This document shows, piece after piece, positions 8,557-17,302 of a DNA stretch of 64,000 nt. Position 1 is the first letter of the stretch. Every line of letters starts with the position of its first letter. The notes under the pieces are model-generated. The model was given only the letters and a program-made list of their open reading frames with translations. It made no database searches and was not told the origin of the DNA. Source of the DNA: JABDKJ01 sp964609215 (GTDB lineage: Bacteria; Bacteroidota; Bacteroidia; Flavobacteriales_D; JABDKJ01); contig CAZSQZ010000010.1 in NCBI GenBank assembly GCA_964609215.1, positions 57,666-121,665 on the forward strand, written 5' to 3'. Made by a program: the position numbers and the translations under genes.

Positions 8557-10068
8557 ATGATTAGACTTGGTCTAATATTCATTCTATCTATCTTTTCAAT
8601 AAATGGGCTTGCTCAAAAGCAGACCAAGATTAAACTATTGCGCGCTGATTTTAGCAATTACGACATTAACATTGCAAAAGATGCTCAGCGGCTAATTGGC
8701 AATGTCAAGTTTTCGCATAAAGGCACCATTATGAATTGTGATTCTGCTTGGCTATATGAAACAGACAATAGAGTTAAAGCTTTTGGGAACATCAAAATAA
8801 ACAGAGGTGATTCTTTAAGATTAACCGGAGATCTGCTTGAATATTCGGGGGCAGATCAAATCGCTGATGTCTCCGGTAACATTAGTATGAGCGATAGATC
8901 TATGTTACTTGAAACCGACTATCTCATTTTTAATATTGAAGATAATTCCGCAACGTATACCAGCGGAGGAAAAATAACCAATAGAGAAAATAGAAACGTT
9001 CTCACCAGTACTATTGGCACGTATTATACAACACACGAAACCTTTCATTTCAAGAATAATGTTGTGCTTAATAACCCTGACTATACCATAGAAACCGATA
9101 CCCTGCATTTTCATGAATACAATGGAACTGCGGATTTCTTAGGCCCGACCTTTATTAAGAGCTCTGAAAATTTAATCTATTGTGAGAATGGGTTCTATGA
9201 TACCCAAAATGATTTCTCGCGTTTTGGTAACAATGCCTATGTTTGGTTTGACGGTCAAAAACTAGAGGGAGACTCTTTGTTCTATAATAGAAAACTAGGA
9301 ACCGGAATTGCAAAAGGAAATGTTGCAATAATGGACACTCTTAACAATTTTGAAATTAGAGGTGAGTCTGGAAAGCATTTTGAAGAAAGCGAGATTTCTT
9401 ATGTCACCGGCATGGCAGAATACATTCAATTGTTTGATGAAGATTCATTATTCCTTCATGCAGATACATTAAAGGCCATTCCAGATACACTATCTAAAAA
9501 AATTATTCAATGCTATAGTGGCGCTAAATTCTATAAAAAAGATTTACAAGGTGCCTGTGATTCTTTAATTTACAGCGAATCTGATTCTGCTTTTTTCATG
9601 TACCAAGATCCCATAATATGGTCTGAGGAAAATCAAATTACTGGAGATTTCATACGATTAAATACTAAAAACGATGGGCTCAGAGACATGTTTGTGGATG
9701 GCAACTCCTTTATTATTTCAAATGTAGACGATATTCATTTCAACCAAATAAAAGGGCGTACCATGAAGGGCTTCTTTAACAAGAATGAATTGGTAAAAGT
9801 AGATGTCAATGGAAACGGTCAACTGGTTTATTACCCCACAGAGGAAAAAGAAGAAGGACAAGAAATTATTGGGGTAAATAAGGCACTATGTAGCGATATT
9901 CAAATAAGAATCAAAGATCAGGAACTGACGCATGTCAATTTGCAAAACCAAACGGATTCTAAATTTTTACCCTTGGAAATGGCTTCCGAAAAAGACAAAA
10001 TCTTAAAAGGTTTTGAATGGAAAGGAGATCAAAGGCCTTTGAATCGGGAGGGAATATTCTTGGATTAA
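8557..10068 (+). CDS. OstA-like (LptA/LptD N-terminal-like) periplasmic protein
   Basis: 503-residue exported protein with a signal peptide (MIRLGLIFILSIFSINGLAQ, cleavage likely after Ala-Gln). The mature protein is a long series of short beta strands with repeated acceptor-like phrases (for example RLIGNVKFSHKGTIMNCDSAW, RLTGDLLEYSGADQIADVSG). This is the pattern of the OstA/LptA beta-jellyroll that bridges lipopolysaccharide between inner and outer membrane. In Bacteroidota such stand-alone OstA-like proteins are common and presumed to serve LPS transport. The N-terminal half shows the clearest OstA character; the rest looks like a repeated extension of the same fold. Confidence 0.8.
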   Translation: MIRLGLIFILSIFSINGLAQKQTKIKLLRADFSNYDINIAKDAQRLIGNVKFSHKGTIMNCDSAWLYETDNRVKAFGNIKINRGDSLRLTGDLLEYSGADQIADVSGNISMSDRSMLLETDYLIFNIEDNSATYTSGGKITNRENRNVLTSTIGTYYTTHETFHFKNNVVLNNPDYTIETDTLHFHEYNGTADFLGPTFIKSSENLIYCENGFYDTQNDFSRFGNNAYVWFDGQKLEGDSLFYNRKLGTGIAKGNVAIMDTLNNFEIRGESGKHFEESEISYVTGMAEYIQLFDEDSLFLHADTLKAIPDTLSKKIIQCYSGAKFYKKDLQGACDSLIYSESDSAFFMYQDPIIWSEENQITGDFIRLNTKNDGLRDMFVDGNSFIISNVDDIHFNQIKGRTMKGFFNKNELVKVDVNGNGQLVYYPTEEKEEGQEIIGVNKALCSDIQIRIKDQELTHVNLQNQTDSKFLPLEMASEKDKILKGFEWKGDQRPLNREGIFLD

Positions 10069-10366
10069 ATTTCCAGATTTCTGCAAACTACATTTGAGCT
10101 TTTTTATGGGCTTAGTTCCATTATTAAATCTCCTCTATCGGTTTCGCTCTGTAAGCTATTATCTTCTTAAAGCCAAAAGGTGAAACATACTAAAGGCTGA
10201 ACTATCCCAAACAAAACAATCTGAATTGTTGACTTTAATTTGATCCTTCCGCTTCTATCTTTCTACAGCTCCCAATCCAATTTTTGTTAAAAATGAACTT
10301 TCAAAAATTTGATGTGTACCATATGAATCAGAAAGCAGTTCTATTAATAATTCTAATCCATACATA
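10069..10366 (+). other. 298-base intergenic region upstream of the toroid protein
   Basis: No coding sequence of its own, RNA gene or strong hairpin was seen. A weak promoter-like stretch, TTTTTG with AAAATTTG about 20 bases downstream, lies near 10279-10308 ahead of the gene at 10367, but it departs from the Bacteroidota TAnnTTTG consensus at one key base. Confidence 0.4.
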
Positions 10367-11761
10367 ATGAAAAAATCAAAATCAATTGTTTTAATCGCAC
10401 TTGCTGCAATCACTGTATCCTGTCTTTGTGCTTTTACATTGACAAGCAGTTCATTCTCCAAAAATTCTGAAGATTCCTGGAAAAGGGAAAAAGGTAACAT
10501 TGAAAGTATCAATGGTGAAATTTCTCCAAGAATAGATGCTTGCGCCTTTCAAACTGTGATGGGAAATGAACCCATCGAAAACAATATGCAATTCAAAACT
10601 CCTGAAAATATAATGAATGCTGTTTCAAATGGCTTAATGTTTTTGGTAAAAGATCAAAACTGCGATGGCGGTTGGAGTGCGGTCAAAGGGGCATATTATA
10701 ATGACAGCTTCCTTAATAATGGAAAACGCAAGAACAATTCAAAAGAAAAGAAAGCCAATTCTGATGCTGCAACCACTGCAATGGTTTCTATGGCTATTCT
10801 TAGGTCAGGTAGTGATTTGCAAAAAGGTGATTTTTCTTTGCAGCTTAAAAACGCTTTGGAATATTTGTTGACTGCTGTTGAGAATACCAAAGCTTCGGAT
10901 CTAAATATTCCAACGGTGACTTCTACTCAAATTCAAGGGAAACTGGGTTCCAATATCGACTGCGTTCTTACCGCACAATTTCTTGGAAACATAGTCGATA
11001 AAACCACATACAATGATGATTTAAATGAAAGGGTAAAAAAGAACCTAGAAGTTTGCACAAAAAAAATTCAACAAGCACAAAACGAAGACGGAAGCATTCA
11101 AGGACAAGGATGGGCAGGAGTATTGCAGTCTGGTTTCGCAAATAGCGCATTGGAAACTGCTATGAATAAAGGTATTGAAATTGACCTGGATAAATTTGAA
11201 AAATCCAAGGCCTATCAGATTGGAAATTACGATACAAAAAGTGGAAATGTAAAAACAGATAGAGGAGCGGGAGTTGTACTCTATTCCGTTTCTGGTTCAG
11301 TAAGAGCAAGTGCAAAAGACGCCAGAAAAGTAGAAAAGGATGTTAAGAAAGCCCAGGAAGAAGGCAAGTTGGCAAAAAATGAAGTCGTTTCTCCAAGTGC
11401 ATTGAAAGCGATTGGTTATACGGATGATGAGGCTTCTCGCTACGCTACTTCATATACCGTAAACAAAGAAGCAAAGGACATGGCTCAAAGAGAAGATGTA
11501 CTTACCGGTTACGGTAATAATGGAGGAGAGGAGTTTTTAAGCTTTCTGCAGACAGGTGAATCTCTCATCATAAATGGAGACGAAGGTTGGAAAAAATGGT
11601 TCGACAATACTTCAGGAAGTCTATTGAAAATTCAAAATGAAGATGGAAGTTGGAACGGACACCATTGCATTACCAGTCCTTCATTTTGCACAGCAACTTG
11701 CCTATTAATACTTTCAATTGAAAATGATCTAGAAGAACTGATGGCTTTGGGAAAGGAATAA
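10367..11761 (+). CDS. Secreted alpha/alpha-toroid (terpenoid cyclase/prenyltransferase-fold) protein
   Basis: 464 residues with an N-terminal signal (MKKSKSIVLIALAAITVSCL; Cys19 could be lipidated, but the lipobox is poor). The mature part shows QW-like repeats of the alpha/alpha-toroid fold: QNCDGGWSAVKG (about residue 92), QNEDGSIQGQGWAGV (about 240) and QNEDGSWNGHHC (about 425), the last followed by a Cys/Thr-rich helix (SPSFCTATCLLILS). No DxDD catalytic motif of squalene-hopene cyclases was found, so it is probably not a terpene cyclase despite the fold. Function unknown; the location is the envelope or outside. A charged linker (about 310-345, KDARKVEKDVKKAQEEGK) splits the toroid. Confidence 0.72.
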   Translation: MKKSKSIVLIALAAITVSCLCAFTLTSSSFSKNSEDSWKREKGNIESINGEISPRIDACAFQTVMGNEPIENNMQFKTPENIMNAVSNGLMFLVKDQNCDGGWSAVKGAYYNDSFLNNGKRKNNSKEKKANSDAATTAMVSMAILRSGSDLQKGDFSLQLKNALEYLLTAVENTKASDLNIPTVTSTQIQGKLGSNIDCVLTAQFLGNIVDKTTYNDDLNERVKKNLEVCTKKIQQAQNEDGSIQGQGWAGVLQSGFANSALETAMNKGIEIDLDKFEKSKAYQIGNYDTKSGNVKTDRGAGVVLYSVSGSVRASAKDARKVEKDVKKAQEEGKLAKNEVVSPSALKAIGYTDDEASRYATSYTVNKEAKDMAQREDVLTGYGNNGGEEFLSFLQTGESLIINGDEGWKKWFDNTSGSLLKIQNEDGSWNGHHCITSPSFCTATCLLILSIENDLEELMALGKE

Positions 11762-11793
11762 GCCCTGTAGAAAATAATTGGATGACTAGATTA

Positions 11794-11810
11794 CTACTAA
11801 TTAATAGTAG
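11794..11810. repeat. Short inverted repeat downstream of the toroid gene
   Basis: CTACTA at 11794-11799 and TAGTAG at 11805-11810 form a perfect 6-bp stem with a 5-base loop, 32 bases after the toroid stop. There is no T-run, so it is at best a weak mRNA 3' structure. Confidence 0.35.
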
Positions 11811-11919
11811 ATAGTTATTGATTGATAGTTAGCATTAGGTGATTTCACCCTATTAAATCAGGTGTTTTTCCCATACTAATTTGCGCACTCTTTATTATAT
11901 TGTTTACAAATTTCATAAC

Positions 11920-13101
11920 ATGCCTTGGTATAATGATTTAAGACCCAATAAGGGCGATGATAAAAAACAAGATTATGCGCTTTTGTTTCCAGAAATGTCC
12001 TCTCAAGAAAAAGTGAGATGTATTGATCGCTTGCTTGATTTAAGAAAGGGCTTAAGCAAAGAAATTCCATTTAAACGAAGCGATAATAATCTTCTTATTT
12101 CAAGTTGGAACATAAAGGAGTTTGGACATACCACCCAAAGGAATCCAGAAGCTTACTTTTATATTGCAGAGATTCTAAATCGCTTTGATTTGATCGCAAT
12201 ACAGGAAGTTAAGTCCAGCCTCAAAGATTTGAATATTATAGTAAGATTATTGGGTAAGGATTGGGCCTATCAGGTCAATGATATTACAGAAGGTTCAAGC
12301 GGAAATAGTGAGCGATCAGCTTATTTATTCAATAAAAAGCGCGTAGAGCTAAGTGGTGTCTCAGGAGAAATAACATTATGGGATGATCTTACCAAAGACT
12401 CTGATCTAAAACAATTGAAGAGAACCCCATATATTACTGGATTTAAAGCGGGTTGGAAGAAGTTATCCTTGATTAATTTGCACCTGCATCCAGGAGAAGG
12501 CGACAATAATATCGACCTGCGCATGAAAGAGGTGAAGCTATTATTGGATGCCATAGCTTACAAGCAAGAAAGAAACAGATTTTGGACGGAGAACATGATT
12601 GTTTTAGGTGATTTCAACTTCTATGACAAAACAGCTAATAAAGTAAAAGACGAACCTGCTATTCAACTTTTCAGAGACAAAGGTTTCCGACAAATTGATG
12701 CCCTCATAGGAAAAGATACCAATGCTTCCAATACAGAAGCATTTGACAGATTGTTTCTACATGTGAATGAGTTTTTCAAAATACAGAAAGATGATGAAGG
12801 TAAAGAAATAGGTGGTGTTTTCAATCCTTATAACTATGTGTTCAGAGATGAGGACCTATTGGAGTATAAAGAAGAAATGCTGGAAGATTATGGAGGCACC
12901 AAGGATATGAATAACCCCGACAATCTCAATAAATACTACAAGCACCCCTGGAGAAAAAATCAATTATCGGACCACTACCCTATTTGGGCTGAAGTCGTTA
13001 TTGATTCCTCTGAAGATTTCTTAAAACAAAAGAAAGAACTTTTAGTTGAGGAAATGGAAAGTGTTTCTGAGGAAGATCCAATTGAAGAGGTGATTGTTTA
13101 A
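11920..13101 (+). CDS. Endonuclease/exonuclease/phosphatase (DNase I-like) family protein
   Basis: 393 residues from the ATG at 11920 (MPWYNDLRPNKGDD); the longer TTG start at 11881 adds 13 unlikely residues. EEP-fold motifs are in order: LLISSWNIKEFG with the metal-coordinating Asn, LIAIQEVKSS with the catalytic Glu, NLHLHPG, MIVLGDFNFYD with the Asp/Asn pair, and the terminal SDHYPIWAEV with Asp-His. The catalytic set is therefore complete for a metal-dependent phosphodiesterase or nuclease. No signal peptide is visible, so it is probably cytoplasmic. The substrate (DNA, RNA, lipid or nucleotide) cannot be decided. The acidic C-terminal tail after residue 365 is extra to the fold. Confidence 0.85.
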   Translation: MPWYNDLRPNKGDDKKQDYALLFPEMSSQEKVRCIDRLLDLRKGLSKEIPFKRSDNNLLISSWNIKEFGHTTQRNPEAYFYIAEILNRFDLIAIQEVKSSLKDLNIIVRLLGKDWAYQVNDITEGSSGNSERSAYLFNKKRVELSGVSGEITLWDDLTKDSDLKQLKRTPYITGFKAGWKKLSLINLHLHPGEGDNNIDLRMKEVKLLLDAIAYKQERNRFWTENMIVLGDFNFYDKTANKVKDEPAIQLFRDKGFRQIDALIGKDTNASNTEAFDRLFLHVNEFFKIQKDDEGKEIGGVFNPYNYVFRDEDLLEYKEEMLEDYGGTKDMNNPDNLNKYYKHPWRKNQLSDHYPIWAEVVIDSSEDFLKQKKELLVEEMESVSEEDPIEEVIV

Positions 13102-13219
13102 AAAGTTATAGTTGCATATCCTAAAAGCTTAGCGATAAAAAACTATCAGAAACAAATATTTTTCTAGCGTGTTTAAATAATATTATTAAACCATCCATTA
13201 AATTTTTGGTCTTATTCAT

Positions 13220-14515
13220 ATGCGCATTTCACTAATAATAGTCTTGCTTGTCTCTTTTTGTAGATTTTCAGCACAGGATTTATATTTCCCTCCAACATTT
13301 GGAAATGAATGGGAAACTATTGATCCTTCAGAATTAAATTGGTGCAGCGATAGTTTAGAGGCTCTGCAAACCTTTTTAGATGAAAAAAATTCTAAGGCAT
13401 TCATTATTTTAAAGGATGGTAAAATTGTTACGGAATGGTATTTTGATGAATTCACAGAAGACAGTCTATGGTATTGGGCAAGTGCTGGTAAAAGTTTAAC
13501 CAGTTTTCTAATCGGCCTTGCTCAAGAAGATGGCTTACTGGATATTTCGACCCCCAGTTCCAATTTTTTGGGAGGTCCGGGTTGGACTAGTGCTACAGCA
13601 TCGCAGGAGTCACAAATTACAATTTGGAATCAACTGACAATGACTTCTGGCTTAGACGATGGAGTTACAAATTCAAGTTGCTGGGATGCTCCATGTTTAC
13701 ACTATTTGGCTGATGCAGGAACACGTTGGGCATATCATAATGCACCATATACTCTTCTTGATTCGGTTATAACAACGGCAACTGAAATGGATATCAATGC
13801 ATATCTATTTAACAAACTAGGCTTTAGCACTGGAATTATTGGTGCATTTGTCCCCGTTCAATACAATAATATTTTCTTCAGTAAACCAAGAGTGATGGCA
13901 AGGTTTGGATTACTTGCGCTTGCAGAAGGAAACTGGAACGGCACTACTATAATGAGCGACAATATATACTTCAATCAGATGGTAAATACCAGTCAAGAAT
14001 TTAATAAGTCATATGGTTTGCTATGGTGGTTAAATGGAAAGGGAGAACACATGTTGCCTGGTTTGCAATTCACTTTTAATCAAGATTTGGTGCCCAATGC
14101 TCCGGATGATATGTATGCCGCCATGGGAAGGGACGACCAAAGGATATATGTTGTTCCCTCTCAAAACCTGGTTGCAATAAGAGCTGGAGAAGCAGCTAAT
14201 GAATCACTTTTTGCTCTCTCCCAATTTGATAATGAACTTTGGGCAAAAATTTCAGGGCTAGCTTGCGAACCTTTGTCTATTAGCAGTTTACAAGATTTTG
14301 AAATTAACATTTCTCCGAATCCAAGCAATGACTATGTTATAATAGAAACCGAACTTAATATAGATAAAATTGAAATTTTCGATTCAACAGGTAGAAGCCA
14401 AGGTGTTTACTCCAACAAACACCTTGACCTCACCTACCTAGAAAATGGTACTTATATTTTTCTAATTACATTAAATGATGGTGCGGTCCTCAAAAGAAAA
14501 ATAGTGAAACTGTAA
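13220..14515 (+). CDS. Beta-lactamase-like serine hydrolase with T9SS C-terminal sorting domain
   Basis: 431-residue exported protein: signal peptide (about 1-19, ending CRFSAQ), a class C beta-lactamase/transpeptidase-like domain (about 35-350) and a C-terminal T9SS type A sorting domain (about 355-431; SPNPSNDYVIIE and a final Lys-rich KRKIVKL). The serine motif reads SAGKS (S-x-x-K) near residue 94 and the Tyr-x-Asn motif is WAYHNAPY. Such proteins are usually esterases or peptidases rather than true beta-lactamases. It should cross the outer membrane through T9SS and be surface-attached or released. It ends one base from the convergent GldM-like gene. Confidence 0.85.
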   Translation: MRISLIIVLLVSFCRFSAQDLYFPPTFGNEWETIDPSELNWCSDSLEALQTFLDEKNSKAFIILKDGKIVTEWYFDEFTEDSLWYWASAGKSLTSFLIGLAQEDGLLDISTPSSNFLGGPGWTSATASQESQITIWNQLTMTSGLDDGVTNSSCWDAPCLHYLADAGTRWAYHNAPYTLLDSVITTATEMDINAYLFNKLGFSTGIIGAFVPVQYNNIFFSKPRVMARFGLLALAEGNWNGTTIMSDNIYFNQMVNTSQEFNKSYGLLWWLNGKGEHMLPGLQFTFNQDLVPNAPDDMYAAMGRDDQRIYVVPSQNLVAIRAGEAANESLFALSQFDNELWAKISGLACEPLSISSLQDFEINISPNPSNDYVIIETELNIDKIEIFDSTGRSQGVYSNKHLDLTYLENGTYIFLITLNDGAVLKRKIVKL

Positions 14516-16117
14516 TTATCTGACTGTTATCATTATCGGATCTAATTTATGTTCTATTCCATCATTACCCATTGCTCTTATTTCATGAAACTCTATCCGA
14601 TCTCCTTTGCGAATATTTTTTAGAATTTCTCTCATGTTTGAAGGTGCTCTTGAACCCACAGTTGACATGGTAGAAGAATTTCCATCTTTACCATAATAGG
14701 ACATTTTAAATCGTTTTGTTTCAATTGGCAATTCAAATAAAAAATCTGGGCCATAGGATGAACGCACACCTTGAATAATTTTAACATCAGATTTTTTCAA
14801 TTTCAAATACCCTTTTTTTCCAGAAACAGTTGCTACAGGTTTGGGTAATTGCTTTGCCCTAAATTTCATTGAGCCCATTGACTTTGTATTTCCATTAACC
14901 TCAGCCGAAACACTCACTGTAATTTCACGAGGGCTATTGGGTTTAATCTTTGCTATATATCTTCCATTGGATTGTTTTAACAATTGATTTCCTCCACTTA
15001 TGGAAACCCGAATATCTTCTGCTGGAATTCCAGGAACCGAAATATCCAAAGGATTATCTAGCCCTTTGTAAAAAACATTCATCTTGGTTGGAGAAATTAC
15101 CGCTGCAGGACGCGCAACTAAAAATTCGGATTCAAAAGGATAATACATTGGATTACCTTCCTTATCAAAAATGGTAATACGCCCTTCATAGTTTTGCAGT
15201 CCTTCACGGCTTGTATTGAAACTTAATCTACCTTGACCATTTTCAGTTCCTACTATCTCTTTTACTATAAAGCTTCCATCCTCATTGTAGGTTCCCAACT
15301 CCACTATGGGCTCTTGAGTTGTACTATAGGCCGAAAGAATAATATTGGCAGAATAGTTATCGCCTAGTAAAACATAATTTGAATTGGGAAGGACTTGTGC
15401 TGCAACGGTGTCTATGGGAATGTCTTCACTATCAATCTCTCCTAAAAGACGTGACAATGCTAAATATTCAAAACGGTTAATGTCATTTTCCAGCTTACTC
15501 AATATGGTTACACTTCCCGCTAAAGGGGCCATATAAAAATTGTTCATTTCCCAATTCAACAATCCGGCTCTAGATTGTTTAGGACCAAAATCAATTCCAG
15601 CTTCAATGGCATTTAAACCAACCTTTTCTAAGTTTTGATTAACAAGGTCCATATAGGCTAAGATTTTTTCTTTCAGAATTTTAGAGGAACCATCGGAACC
15701 ATCTTCCGAATTCCCAATCATTATATTGGTAGTCACATCAAAATTATCTGCTTGCCTTACACGGGATAAATGAATGGTATCTGCAACTTCTTTTTCTAAG
15801 CCATCTGTCTGAGCAATCAAATGTTTTTTGAGATCAATAATATAGGTTCTTAGTTCACGCGTATCTTCTACAATTTCCCCCGCCTCTCTATAATATTGAC
15901 CTGCTTTAATACTATCAATATTATATGCCATTTTTAGTTCTTGATAAATGGCGAGGTTACGTAACTCACTGACATCATTAGACTTTTCCAATCCATCATT
16001 AACAGTTACGAAAGAGTTGATTACCTCTCGAGAAACATTTAAAGCGAGCATAGCTATGAGGACTAAATACATGAGATTAATCATCCTTTGCCGGGGTGAG
16101 AGCTTTTCACTTGACAT
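14516..16117 (-). CDS. GldM-like type IX secretion/gliding protein, orphan copy
   Basis: 533 residues. The N-terminus LSPRQRMINLMYLVLIAML followed by ALNVSREVINSF is the single transmembrane helix and flanks typical of GldM, the inner-membrane protein that with GldL forms the proton-driven T9SS/gliding motor. The periplasmic part follows with a GldM-like C-terminal domain ending GNDGIEHKLDPIMITVR. Usually gldM sits in gldKLMN; here the upstream gene is a beta-propeller protein and no gldL, gldK or gldN is adjacent. It is therefore probably a paralogue or relocated copy. It stops one base from the convergent hydrolase gene. Confidence 0.85.
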   Translation of the reverse strand: MSSEKLSPRQRMINLMYLVLIAMLALNVSREVINSFVTVNDGLEKSNDVSELRNLAIYQELKMAYNIDSIKAGQYYREAGEIVEDTRELRTYIIDLKKHLIAQTDGLEKEVADTIHLSRVRQADNFDVTTNIMIGNSEDGSDGSSKILKEKILAYMDLVNQNLEKVGLNAIEAGIDFGPKQSRAGLLNWEMNNFYMAPLAGSVTILSKLENDINRFEYLALSRLLGEIDSEDIPIDTVAAQVLPNSNYVLLGDNYSANIILSAYSTTQEPIVELGTYNEDGSFIVKEIVGTENGQGRLSFNTSREGLQNYEGRITIFDKEGNPMYYPFESEFLVARPAAVISPTKMNVFYKGLDNPLDISVPGIPAEDIRVSISGGNQLLKQSNGRYIAKIKPNSPREITVSVSAEVNGNTKSMGSMKFRAKQLPKPVATVSGKKGYLKLKKSDVKIIQGVRSSYGPDFLFELPIETKRFKMSYYGKDGNSSTMSTVGSRAPSNMREILKNIRKGDRIEFHEIRAMGNDGIEHKLDPIMITVR

Positions 16118-16237
16118 AAATTTCCAGGGTTTTGAATTATTAAATGCGGTTTCTAGAGAGTTAACGCGCTAAAGGGTCTTTGGTAACAAGTCTTTACAAG
16201 AACAATGGAATAAATTCTATGAAAATAAAATAGTTTT

Positions 16238-17302
16238 CTACTCCCTAACTAAATCCTGCACCGCCCAATGATTGGGATAAGCAATTTGATTATAGGTCTT
16301 TTTGTTGGGATTGAAAATAAGGAAGGAGGTTCTATTAGAATCAATAGTTATAATATACTCCCCTATTTTAATGGAATTCTGTAACCATTCCTTCTCCCCC
16401 ATTTCAGAATGTTTATTAGGTAATTCGGAAAAATTAAAAATTGATTTTTCCAATTCGCTTTGAATAATAACCTGACCAGAAGATGTGCTTGTAATCAAGC
16501 TTATATTTTCCAACTTCCATCCTCCATGAGGATTCGAAAATCCGGTTAAATGATCTTCTGCTTGTTTGTTATCTTGATTAATAAGTATTGATTTTCCTTC
16601 GTGAAACAAGGTTGCAATCAATTCTTTTTTGTTTTGTCTACTATAACTCACAGAATTAATAAAAGCCGCTCTCATCGCTGTTGGCAAATACTCATTTGGC
16701 TTTATCAATTTAACTTTTTTTCCCTGGCTCTTTAAGCTGTGATATTCATCACCTAACCTGGTTAAAAGAACAGAACCATTATCTAAAGGATCATTGGCAA
16801 CATTAGAATAATGCTCCCAGGCAAACCATTCCCACGTCTTTTTTTTCTTTATTAAATCGTACTCGAAAATACAATCCAAACCACTTGAAGAAATTAATAA
16901 CTTATTCGGATCAAAAGGAGAAAAGTCCAATGCGTGAATATATGAGAACCATTCATTCTCCAATTCAAACTTTCCTTCTTTACCCTCAACAATCACCTTA
17001 TTTTCAGAACTATAAGCAAAGTAAACCTCGTTTCTTGCAATTCCTCTTGGCTCGGGAATCTTATGAAGAATATCACAACTCTCTACTTCACTGTTTGCTA
17101 TTTTCACTTGAATAATTCCACCAAGTGCAGGTTCTCTTCTCTCTACAGAACCTACTTTACCACTTTTGTTTTTCTTAGATGCCAGATATCTCTTTCTAAT
17201 CTGATCCAACTGAAAGCTCTTTACCGTTAAATAAAGTGACCAACCATTTCCTAATTTATGATCTCTTTTAAAGTCCTTTATAAAATACTCTTTTACTTTC
17301 AC
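16238..17302 (-). CDS. Probable beta-propeller protein of unknown function
   Basis: 354 residues with no clear signal peptide or membrane segment. Phrases such as YIHALDFSPFDPNKLLISSS, IFEYDLIKKKKTWEWFAWEH and GFSNPHGGWKLENISLITS recur at blade-like spacing, suggesting a six- or seven-bladed beta-propeller that may bind a ligand centrally. Conserved Trp and His residues (WEWFAWEHYS, NPHGGW) could line a pocket. Its ATG shares one base with the stop of the upstream cupin-like gene, and a glycosyltransferase gene lies just before that, so the three probably form one operon. I do not recognise a named family. Confidence 0.65.
   Translation of the reverse strand: MKVKEYFIKDFKRDHKLGNGWSLYLTVKSFQLDQIRKRYLASKKNKSGKVGSVERREPALGGIIQVKIANSEVESCDILHKIPEPRGIARNEVYFAYSSENKVIVEGKEGKFELENEWFSYIHALDFSPFDPNKLLISSSGLDCIFEYDLIKKKKTWEWFAWEHYSNVANDPLDNGSVLLTRLGDEYHSLKSQGKKVKLIKPNEYLPTAMRAAFINSVSYSRQNKKELIATLFHEGKSILINQDNKQAEDHLTGFSNPHGGWKLENISLITSTSSGQVIIQSELEKSIFNFSELPNKHSEMGEKEWLQNSIKIGEYIITIDSNRTSFLIFNPNKKTYNQIAYPNHWAVQDLVRE

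Noticed and set aside
10367..11761. Squalene-hopene cyclase
   Set aside because: Fold repeats fit, but there is a signal peptide and no DxDD motif, so the enzymatic name is not supported.
13220..14515. Antibiotic-resistance beta-lactamase
   Set aside because: The SxxK/YxN pattern is shared by many esterases and peptidases, and the protein carries a T9SS tail; resistance function is not indicated.
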